Assembly (NCBI GenBank): GCA_018398585.1
Contig: JAGTTD010000020.1
Span: 23,036,350-23,100,349 of the forward strand
Reading direction: 5' to 3'
Length of the DNA stretch: 64,000 nucleotides
Source of the DNA: Simmondsia chinensis
Taxonomy: Eukaryota > Streptophyta > Magnoliopsida > Caryophyllales > Simmondsiaceae
Part shown: one piece after another, positions 45,286 to 55,900 of the stretch
Layout: every line of letters begins with the position of its first letter
How positions within the stretch are numbered: the stretch's first letter is position 1
Notes under the pieces: generated by a model
Seen by the model: only the letters and a program-made list of their open reading frames with translations
Told to the model about the DNA's origin: nothing
Databases searched by the model: none
Made by a program: the position numbers and the translations under genes

Positions 45286-45317
<32 letters not shown>
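45286..45317. repeat. 32-bp G homopolymer next to (GA)n
   Basis: Plus-strand G run following AGAGAGAGAG, just upstream of the EDM2-like TATA box. It could form a G-quadruplex; the length may be uncertain. Confidence 0.9.
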
Positions 45318-45318
<1 letters not shown>

Positions 45319-45440
45319 GCATGATGATTGTACGGACCCCCGACTGATTCTTAACTCCTTTGCATTTTTTATTTGTTTTGATGTATTTCAAATTATTAGT
45401 TTAGATAATTTGAGTTTTTGATGATTTATTATGTAAGCGT

Positions 45441-46137
45441 TATAATATTTAAGGAACTCCGAAGTTAAGCGTGTTTGGACGAGAGAAGAATCAGGATAGG
45501 TGACCTCCTGAGAAGTCTTCGTGTTGTCAACCCTATAAGGTTGGGGTCCCTTTAAACCAGCCTCTCGGCAGGGTTACACCCCGAAATGGTAAGGCTGAAT
45601 TATAATATTTAGGAAACTCCGAAGTTAAGCGTGTTTGGACGAGAGAAGTATCAAGATAGGTGACCTCCTGAAAAGTCCTCGTGTTGCCAATCCTATAAGG
45701 TTGGATATCCCTCAGAAACAGCCTCTCGACAGGGTTACACCCTGAAAGGGTAAGGCTGCATTATAATATTTAGGGAACTTCAAAGTTAAGCGTTCTTGAG
45801 CGAGAGTAGTACCAAGGTAGGTGACCTCCTAGGAAGTCCTCGTGTTGCCAACCATATGAGGTTGGGGGTCCCTCAGAAACAACCTCTCGGCAGGGTTATA
45901 CCCTGAAAAGGTAAGGCTGCATTATAATATTTAGGGAACTCCAAAGTTAAGCGTGCTTGAGCGGGAATAGTATCAAAATAGGCGACCTTCTGGAAGTCCT
46001 CGTGTTGCCAACCCTATAAGGCTGGGGCTCCTCAGAAACAATCTCTCAACAGAGTTACACCCTTAAGGCTGTGTACATCCACTTCCCTAGACCCCGCTTA
46101 GGCGGGAGCTCTTGAGGCACTGGGTCCGTTGTTGTTG
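45441..46137 (+). repeat. tandem array of four 5S-SINE units
   Basis: Units 45441-45600, 45601-45761, 45762-45922 and 45923-46137 each start TATAATATTT(A)GG then AACTCCGAAGTTAAGCG and run through the 5S A-box and C-box, GTGTTGCCAACCC, and GGGTTACACCCTGAAA. The first three units break at AAGGCTG and rejoin TATAATATT. Only the fourth continues through the full 3' module to a TTG tail. About 160-bp period, subtype B sequence. Confidence 0.9.
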
Positions 46138-46632
46138 TATTACTTAAGTATTCTAAAGATTTATCACTTAAGTACTCTGACATTTTAATATATAAAATAA
46201 GATATTCTGATATTTCAATATATATAATGAGGTACGCTAATGTTTTAAAAATTTATCACTAAAGTACCCTATGCTAGAATTTGGTGAATTTTTGAGAAAA
46301 TTCTAAATATTTTTTACCATAAAACGTTGATACAATACATGATTGCAATAATATATACAAGCTATATCAATTTGTTCAACGAAAATCAAATAGAATAAGA
46401 AAATAGGTCGCTGAATTATGATGGAAGATATCGGCATATTAGTAAAATAATATTGTATGTTAGCATTTTATGATAGAAAATAATAACAATATGATAGAAG
46501 GCATATATGCATTGATATAACTATGTCCTACGTTGGCAATTTTTAATAGATATCTATAAAATTTTTAAAAATGGTACTTAATTGATAAAATTTTTAAACT
46601 TTGAGGTACTTAAGTGATAAATTTTCTAATAT
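46138..46632. mobile_element. fold-back MITE (GTACTTAAGTGATAAAT ends)
   Basis: TACTTAAGTATTCTAAAGAT start and TGAGGTACTTAAGTGATAAA end are inverted. The interior ACAATACATGATTGCAATAA resembles the repeats at the right end of the window. Confidence 0.65.
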
Positions 46633-46784
46633 TTATATGTAATATAAGGTAATATGAGGTTTGAAATTTTTATCAACTACATATATTGTGTGGAAATTGG
46701 GTATTTTTTTCGGGATTTGGCTTATTTTTATTGAAAAATATTGATGTGCTACATGTTATAATAATATACATGAGGTATGTTAAG

Positions 46785-46838
46785 GTTTATATATATATAT
46801 ACGTGTGTGTGTCTGTGTGTGTGTGTGTGTGTATGTAT
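46785..46838. repeat. (TA)n-(GT)n compound microsatellite
   Basis: TATATATATA then ACGTGTGTGTGTCTGTGTGT and further GT units. Confidence 0.9.
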
Positions 46839-47060
46839 TATTAAAATAATATGTCATGCCGATATTTTTGGGGAAAAAAAAATCTTTAGTTTTTACCAAA
46901 AAATCCTATATATTATTGAAATTATGTTTGACGCCAAAATTTTTGTGTAAAAATCTATTGAATTTGCGAAATTTGATGAAAGAATTTTTTAAATTAAGGG
47001 TAATCAAGTGATAAAATTTTTAAACCTTAAGTTATCTCATGGTATATATTGAAAATTTAA

Positions 47061-47312
47061 TAACAACAGCAACAGACCCAATGTTTCAAGAGCTCCGCAT
47101 AAGCGAGGTCTGTGAGGGATGGATGTGCGCAGCCTTATTCCTTCAGGGTATAACCCTGCCGAGAGACTGTTTCTAAGAACCTCCAGCATTATGGGGTTGG
47201 CAACATGAGAACTTCCTGGAAGGTCATCCATCTTGATACTAGTATCACCCAAGCACGCTTAACTTCGGAGTTCTAATGGAATCTGGTTGCATTAGTGCCT
47301 GGTAAATGAACC
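47061..47312 (-). mobile_element. 5S-rRNA-derived SINE, subtype B, full length
   Basis: Perfect 17-bp duplication ATATATTGAAAATTTAA at 47044-47060 and 47313-47329. Minus strand: GGTTCATTTACCAGGCACTA, GAACTCCGAAGTTAAGCGTG, C-box, GTTGCCAACCCCATAATG, 3' module, (GTT)n. Confidence 0.92.
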
Positions 47313-47379
47313 ATATATTGAAAATTTAAGTACCTAAATAATAAATAATTAAATCTCATAAAACCTAAGTTTTTACCCT

Positions 47380-47797
47380 ATCAATAAAAAGACATCTCTC
47401 AAGCGTGATGACGTCATTTTTTATCGATAGAGTTGGCATAACAACTTCTTTTTATTAATACTGTAATAAAATGACCTAAAGTACACTTTAACTCCATTAT
47501 TCTTACTTCATAAGTACGGCATTCAAGATATTGTACTATGTAAAAGCTATCTACTTTTACTTAATTTGTTTCAAAATATGGTTATTAAAGGGTAGTTTTG
47601 TTATTTTTGTGCAGCATTAATAAAAATGCAGTTATCGCCTCAACTCTGTCGACTAAAAATAACATCATCAAGTTGGAGAGGGGCCTTTTTATTAATGCAA
47701 CAAAAACTTAGGAGTTTTTTTAATAATTCAAAAAGGTCTAAGGTTATTTTTATTATTTCTAAAAATATCAGGATACCAAAATATAAATAACCCTTAA
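47380..47797. mobile_element. fold-back MITE, same family as 1465-2008
   Basis: Shares GTGATGACGTCATTTTTTAT, TAATAAAATGACCTAAAGTA and the right end ATACCAAAATATAAATAACC. The left end is truncated. Confidence 0.6.
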
Positions 47798-48479
47798 TTT
47801 TTAAAAAGAATTTAAAAACCTACACATATATATTATAATTTGAATGTCGATAGCACATTGTGACAAAATATGGTAAAGAAATTTTTATACAGTATAATTC
47901 AGTAAGGCCTACATTGGTCTACAAATTTTTATTTATTTGTTATGTTTTTGACAGAACAGAGCCCGAAGGCCGATCAAATTCCATTATGATCGGAGGAAAT
48001 AATTGAGTTCAATACATTTGGTGGATTGCACCACTAGTCATGTGTACATCTATAATCTTCGCATGATTTAGTAGATATAGAAATTGGAGCTGATTTGGTT
48101 TTGAAGTATTTGTAAAGTCACGTACTTGCAAGTGTATAAGCAAGTCGTACTTGTGACGGCTATACAAGTTTCGTATCCATAGGGATTCAGTATAAAGTTG
48201 AATTTAGTGATTATTCAGTGGTTAGCGTCTGGATTTCGATGGAAGGTTAAACAATTAACGAATTAACAAAGTTAAACAGTAAATTGAATTGTCAATTGAT
48301 CAAAGTTAATTTAGGATATGAATTAGGGTTAGCCTAAGTCAAATCCCGTCATTATACGATATTAAAAGTTTAGGCTACAAGCTCTAAACTTAAATTAATC
48401 CTTAAGTTAGGGCTTAAGGCAAAGAACTAATCTACAGGCATGACCAATCTAATCGCTCACAATAGCATTTAAAGGCATA

Positions 48480-48925
48480 AACGAACCGAATGTTCGATCG
48501 TGTTCGAAATTGATTAGGGCTTGTTCGTGTTCATTATCAGGGCTCGATAGCTTATCGAGCCGAGTTCGACCAGGCTCAATAAGCTTAACGAGCCAAGTTG
48601 AAACATGAGGGTGCTCGGCTCGCGAATGTTCACCAACAGTTTGATAATAACTCAATAAGGGCTCGTTCGTGTTCATTATAAGGGCTCAATAACTTATCGA
48701 GCCGAGTTCGAACAGGCTCGATAAGCTTAACGAGCTAAGTTGAAACACAAGGGGTGCTCGGCTCGCTAATGTTCACGAACAGTTTGATAATAACTCGATA
48801 AAGGCTCGTTAAGGGGCCAGATATGAGCTCGTTAAAGGCTTGTTATGAACTCAATAACAGTTAATATTAATTTGAAAATGATTCGATAATAGCTCTATAG
48901 TAACTTGAATAGCACGAACAAATTC
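48480..48925. mobile_element. element with hAT-like GAGCCGAGC repeats
   Basis: Two similar blocks (about 48520-48660 and 48660-48800) of AGGGCTCGATAGCTTATCGA, GAGGGTGCTCGGCTCG and GTTTGATAATAACTC. Same family as 2051-3176. Confidence 0.55.
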
Positions 48926-49264
48926 ATTTGACTCCTAATATAGCATAATTTTATATAAAAATTGTGTTTAATCTCAGCCCTAACCACTCTTGAAGAACCT
49001 GTTATATCACAGTATAGGCCACAAGCACAAGACAACCACAAATAAAAATAAAAATCAAAGCATAACTACAATCACATAATAAGAGAATCAATCTCAAAAT
49101 ACCAAACTTCCCACAAGGGTACATAAATAATATAACAAAAATCATTATTGCAAGTAAACATAAATCCGAGATCCAAACAGCTACTTATTAAAGACAAAGA
49201 AAATATGTGAAACTAATATAAACAAACTTAAAAACATCATAGATAATGAAGTACACACCAACCA

Positions 49265-49480
49265 AGAAAGTAACGTTTCGGACTTCACATGTGAAACTAT
49301 TAAGAAATCGCATATTAGAATCGTGAAAGAGAATAAATTGACATAAACTTAATATTTTGTTCCACTTAACACCGATTGATTCTAGAATATAACCACATTT
49401 ACATTTATATGTAAATATCATATATGCTAACTTTATGAATCGGGCCTCGTGAAATCAATCAATATCCAAGAACCAGTACA
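49265..49480 (+). mobile_element. solo LTR of TRIM-1, diverged
   Basis: GGACTTCACATGTGAAACT start, then GTTCCACTTAACACCGATTG and CTTTATGAATCGGGCC in LTR order. Just downstream of the fimbrin gene. Confidence 0.5.
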
Positions 49481-49918
49481 CTAAACAACAATCGCTAGAA
49501 CATAACTTTTCAGTGACAATTTTCTCTCTGCAATCACGCTTTCACATCAATATTTTTTTCCCACACAAATGGGACCGAAGAATTTGAACCTAAGAACTCT
49601 TATCCGAGAACCTCAACGTCGACAATACAATATTTATGCAAATTTTTGCTAGTCGACCAGATAACAAAATCTAATCTTTTGTTTACTTTCTATTCTATAA
49701 TGCTCATAATAGATAAAACGTTATTGTTAGAGCAAAAGTATTATTATCAGGACAAATTAGTAGGCTTTTGTGGCTATTATTCACTACAGTCACATTATTG
49801 CCTTGATAATAACAACTTTCGAAAATATATACGCAACAAAAATTGATGTTTGAGAAGTTCCAGTAACACTCCACGGTCTTCTGGATTCGCCTCTTTTTGG
49901 GCTCCTCGAAATCTCGAC

Positions 49919-52900
49919 CTACGATGATCGAGCTGCATTGTCAGCAGCTGGGCTGGACGCTTCGCCAGACGGGCTATCGCAATCTCGAGCTGACGGGGAT
50001 GCCACTGTGGTGTTGCTATCTTCTATGACAACATCCAACTGTCCCGGCTTATTCTGAAGGCTCCAGTACATTATGCTTGCAGTTAATGTTAAGATCATCT
50101 TCTGGTTTACCTGTCAAGGATCCAATAAAATAACCATTTCATGAACCTTCAACCAATAGACTAAAGGAATGTTTGGTATCGTTTTCTGTTTAGAACTCTT
50201 GGTGTTTGGAAAACTAAATACAAGGTTTTAAAATGGTTATTTCTTTTTTTTTGGTTTTTGCGTTTTTGCTTTCAGTTTTTGCTCAAACTAGACAAAAAGG
50301 AACACAAGAAACCAAAAATCAGAAAAGGGTCCTCCTTACTAAAATAGCTCTAGCTCTAAAGTATAGGTAAGACTATATAATTCTAACCCTCTGATAAATC
50401 ACCATGGTAGCCCATCATGAGGCCATCTCAGTTGGAGGCGTCTCCTACCCATGCGGTCATCGCCATGGAGTCAGGAGTTCGATTATCGCTAAGGATATAC
50501 TCATGACTTACTTGCTCATGGAAATTGTGGGCTTTCTCATGGGTCGGGGTTAGCTGCGACAACCTAGTCCCTCGTTACCCAAAAACGGAAAAAATAAAAA
50601 AATAAAAAACCACACACACACTATGGTAGGAGCCTTTCGCAGTGCTCTACCTGTTTAAAGGCAGGCGTCAGTGCAATCGATAAGGTTGTTCATCATAACT
50701 AAGAGATCACGGATTCAGAGTCTAAAAACCGCCTCTCATAGAAGTGAGATCGAGGTTGCATATATCTGGTCTTCTTGTTTTTAATGGAAAATTTTTTTAT
50801 GTTCCAGTTCTATTTTTCCTTTGTATAACTTCAACACAGCCACCACAAATCTGCATCAAAGAAGGGGGAAAATATTTTCCTAAGGAAAAACATTTTCTGT
50901 CATAATTTCATGTTATATGCTTCACTTTAACCTCAGTTTGCCCAACCGTGAATCTCATACCAATTTGTAAAACGAACTAATTTTCTTTAACTACGAAGAC
51001 AAAAAAAATTTGAAAGAATATTTACGACTAAAAATATTTTGTGAAGATCAAGCATAGAGAGACCGAAGAACTCAAATTCATTCCAACTATAGTATTATTG
51101 GGTAGAAATCATCGAGGATTGTTCTACTTCCTATCATGTCATTTATTTTATCTGTATTTATCATTTTTCTTTCCTATATATATATAGATATATGTATGTA
51201 TATATGTATATGATAGACTGACAAATTTTTAGACTGCTTATTTTATATTTTCTTCTCTTAATTTTAAGAAATAGATTTAATCATACCTCCATAATATCTT
51301 CAGGCAACAAGAATATAGAACACCCGAGCTTTCGAGCAACACTGATAATATAAGTTGCATTTAACTTCTTATCCTCATCTGCAATCATAACAAAAACGCT
51401 AAGTCCCTTTTACCATAACTTTCAACACAATAAGAAACACATGAGGATTATTAGGAGCTCATTTTTTATTTGCAATTTTTGAAATTTTTTTTTTTTTTTT
51501 GTTTGAGACTAAATACTTTATTTTGGAAGCGATTCTTTCTTTTTTGGTTTTCTCCTAGTTGAGTAAAAATTGAAAACAGAAAATAAAGACCAAAAAAGAA
51601 AAAAGAAAAATTCATTTTCAAAACTTCACTTTTAGTTTCTAAAAAATAAAAAATTGCAAATAGGAAACAATACCAAGCAGGTGTTCTTTGTCAAAAGTTT
51701 CCAGTTGTTTCAAACGTCATGTAACTGGTTATTAGTATCACATTACATCTTTTAAGGCCCTGTTGTATGGTTTTTATTAGCAATTTTTGATTCATAAGAA
51801 ACTAAAAACTAGGCTTTGAAAATGATATGTTCTTTTTGTTTTTAGTTTTCTTTCCATGTTTAAGTGAAAACTGGAAAGAAAAAACCAAAAACAAGACAAC
51901 AAATCATTTTCAAAATCCCATTTTTAAGTTTCTTAAAAACAAAAAACTGCAAATAGAAAATAATGTCAACAAGCTATAAGAGAAGAATATAAGTTGCTTT
52001 TAACCTTTTTCTAGAAACAATTTGAGTAAATGACGCAATCACTTATTTTTATACCCCTTTAATACGTTTTAGCATGTAAGTATATTTATAAATATATCTT
52101 AATAAATAAGTCATATTATATATGCATTAGACAAGTCGTTATCGAGGTCCTTTATTTACTTACCGGTTTCCCCATCCTTAACAAGTTTCCAGTTAACCAC
52201 CCTCGGCTCAACGGCACTTAGAAGCTCTAAGAAGAAAATCCCATTTGAAAGACTTTTATCCTGAAATATAAATACATAATGTATGTCATTATAGACTCCC
52301 CGTGTGAATCTATTATAAATCTCACATAAGAGTTCTGATAGAGTAGAGATCAGCATATAATCCCTGGGGGCTACTCGGACTTATATGTGACCTCATAATG
52401 CCAACTTTGTGGGTCGGTCTAATCTGATCAGGTACGTAATAGAAGCATAGAATACCTTGAAATTTTCCATTTGAGAAGATTTTCCGGAACTCTTGACCTT
52501 CTTGTTTGCCCAGTTAAGAATATCAGCGTCAGTGATCTCCTTTCCATGAGAGAATGATCTCAAATTTTTCAGAAGTTGGAGCATTGTAAATCTCATCAGC
52601 TGCCATAGAAAGGCTGAAAATAGAGATATTGAACCAAATAAGCTTATTGTTTCATGTAAACTAGTATGTGGGAAAAGAAGCATGAGCATTCCACCATAGG
52701 TCTTTTACTTTACTCCACGTTTCGTTTAGTTCTTATATTTTTAATTGTGTCAATTTAATCGATGTACAATTTACATTGTGTAAAGTTAGTCCTAGAGTAA
52801 AAGTGACATGAAGTTGGCGAACTAATCTTTTAGTGGTTAGGTCACAGGTGAGTTTAAATTGGGTCAACTAAATATTATGCTATTAACTTAACTTTAATGT

Positions 52901-55900
52901 CATCATAGGACTAAATTGACAAAATGTAAATTGTACATGGATCAATTGACAGAATTAAAAGTAAAATCCCTAAAACAGTGGACAAAGTACTTCGGCATAA
53001 ATGGGCCTTATTTTCAACTTACTTTTGCAAATGGTTGACTCAGTATCCATAAGTTTTAACAAATTAGAATAATGTAAACATATCTGTAAGTTTTTTAGGG
53101 GAAAACAAAATACAATAAATGTGGACTTTATAGGACATCACAGACAGCAGTACACAATCACCAATTACAACTCAATCTATTACGTAAGGTCCTAGATTTG
53201 AATCACCCTCCCGTCATCACAGTTAATATCAAACAAGATTTAGATTCCGTTTGGTTTGATATAAAATATTTTCTGTCTCAATTCTATTATTCCACAACAA
53301 TAATTACAAATATGGAACATGTTTCCCTCACTGAGGAGAAATTGACTTCCCTTGAACGAAGGCGAGAAACATTTTTTTTCATGGAAGGAAAACAATGTCC
53401 ATTATAATCTCACGTCATATGCTTTACTTCAATCTCGGCTAAATGTGAACCTCATACAAAATGTTCAAGAAAAAATTATCTTAACTGAAAATATTTTGTA
53501 AGAAAAATGTTCTTTGTTGAACCAAATGAAGTGTTAGAGAGAGAGAATCGGAAAAATTAGAAAGGAATAGAAGCGAACCTAGAAGGAGCTTCTTATTGCC
53601 TTGCATAATGTCATTTCCAGCAACATTAACAAGGGAAAAATTGAGGGCTTTTCCAATGCTAATAACTTGGTTGCAATTCTCAACTTTCTTGAAAGGCATC
53701 TTAATGGGCGGCTTATTCGCCTGCTTCCAGTTAACTGATCCCGGTGAAACTTTATCAAGAACTTCCAAAAGTACCCACCTGCAAAATCGAATAAAAGAAA
53801 GGTTGTTACATAATGTAACGGTCTTTACAGAATGACGTTTGTATTAAAGTCATTATGTGATATGTTGTTATGGATGATTAGGATGTAAACGAGCTGAGTC
53901 AAGTTGAGCACCCCTCTGTTTGAACTCTTATTGAGCACGAGCTTGAATTGAGGTTTTATCGAGCTTTCGTACCTTTGTTCAAACTCGATTTGATAAGATA
54001 TTAGGATGTTTGATACTCGGATCAACTTGACTCATTAGCCTAATTGAACTGAGCCATTTGAGTCACTACCTAGCCATTATTAAACCATTTTCGAGCTGAA
54101 TCCGACTGTTAATGCATCATTAACAAGCTCTTATAAAGCTCTTAGTCAGCCCTCAGCGAGCCCTTATCAAAATATTTCATGAACATTAACAGTTAAGCAC
54201 CCTTTGTTCGAACTCACTTACTAAACTTATTGAGTCTTCTTGAACTCAGCTCGAGCCACTAAAATGAACGCAAATGAGCCGTAATCGCTTCTCAACGGGA
54301 GTTGCTCATCAAACACTTGGTTCATATGCACCCCTATATATGGGTACTTTTTAACGACCTCCATAATGTATATGTATTGTATCTACCTATTAAGACATAT
54401 TTATAAGCATATATGTATGCATGTTAAAAACTATCAAGAGTATAAAGACTAATAATCTTTTTGGTTGTTTATTTAAGATTCTGAAAACATAAGGGTTAAC
54501 GGCAAAACCCAATGGGATGCGGCAACTTGAAATAAAACATATGCAACACCTCACTTCCAGGGTGCTGCGACAGTGAACTGCTCATATGATTCCACGATCC
54601 GCAAGAGAACTTTAAGCCTTATAGTTCCGATCGTTTTGACAGAAAACTTTTTTTCATCTCAATTCTATTTTTTCTTTGAATAACTTCATAAGTAACGACA
54701 AAAAATACAGAAAATGTTTTCTTAGACTGAGAGAAACTTGACTTCCCTCAACGAAAGGAACGGTTTCAATCGAAATCTCACGCCATATGTTTCACTTCAA
54801 CCTCACCTTGGCCAAGCGTGAACATCACACACATAACTAACCCAGTTGTGAGGAAAATATTTTGCGGTGAAACAAATAACTAACCCAGTTCGGACATCCT
54901 CGAAGAGATTATTGACATAAGTCGCAACTCCGAGACTGGTAATCCAAAGCCGGAAGCATCTCTCTTCCCTAGAGGTTTGTGTATCATCTGTCACTGTCTC
55001 TGCCAGAGAGATCTTCTCTGTATCAGCAGAGAGACCATTTCTGCGAAGCCAAACCACACCCTTTAACATAAATTTCAAAAATATTACATTAATTTAAAGT
55101 TTTTAAAGTTTAATATCTACAGAGAGTTACAGGGAGCCGGGAAGGGTAGCAATGTTCAAGTCATTGCCAAAAGATGGATTTAATATAATAGTTTCAAGTG
55201 GAAAATAGTTTTAAAACACAAGTTGGCTTGAGCTCATTTACGAAATAATATAGTTGCTGCCAATGAATCCTTGGTCTAATGGTAAAAGGGTGTGACTGAG
55301 CCAGGGCTTATGAGCTAGCCCGACATAAAGCTCAAAAGATTCGGCTTGTTTTGAGCTCAGTTCAAGCTAAGCTAGTTCATTTAGCTTACTGAGCCAAGCT
55401 CGAGCCTAATAAAACTCGAGCTTGTAGGCTCATGAGCCTTAACATGCCTAAATGAACCTATTTTAATACAATTTATTAGTTTAAATATTGCCCAATCGAG
55501 TCTAGTTTGAGCACAAATGAGCAGAGCTCAAGCTCAAATGAGCCTAGAACAAGCTTAAATGATCTGAACAAGGAAAGCTTAAGTCGGAACTCACCATGTT
55601 GGATTCAAGCTCTGCCTAGTGAGCATAACTTGAGCTTGATGTTTCAAAGCTCACAAGCAAGCCAAGCCCAAGCTAAACTAAATACAAATGAGCCTCACCT
55701 CGAGCCTAACAAGCTCGGATTTGGTTCAAATCACATACACCCCCAATATAAACACTTCCATTGAAGACACCATAGGATTGACAAGAAGTCCGGGTTCAAA
55801 TTTCCTTTTCCCTAACCCTACTTACCTACCGAAATATATATTAAAAAGAGAGAGAGAGAGAGAGAGAGAAGAGACACCTGTGTTGAAATATTTGAGCAAC

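Noticed and set aside
45441..46137. CRISPR-like array or 5S gene cluster
   Set aside because: Continuous 160-bp tandem repeats with no spacers; units lack a complete 5S gene and the last one continues into the SINE tail.
601..47330. Genuine 5S rRNA genes
   Set aside because: All matches stop after the C-box region and continue into the shared SINE 3' module; they are dispersed in both orientations with target duplications, unlike 5S gene arrays.
601..47330. Cassandra-type TRIMs (LTR elements that also carry 5S sequence)
   Set aside because: No TG...CA LTR pair, primer-binding site or purine tract surrounds the 5S parts; duplications are 15-19 bp rather than 5 bp, and there is a SINE tail.
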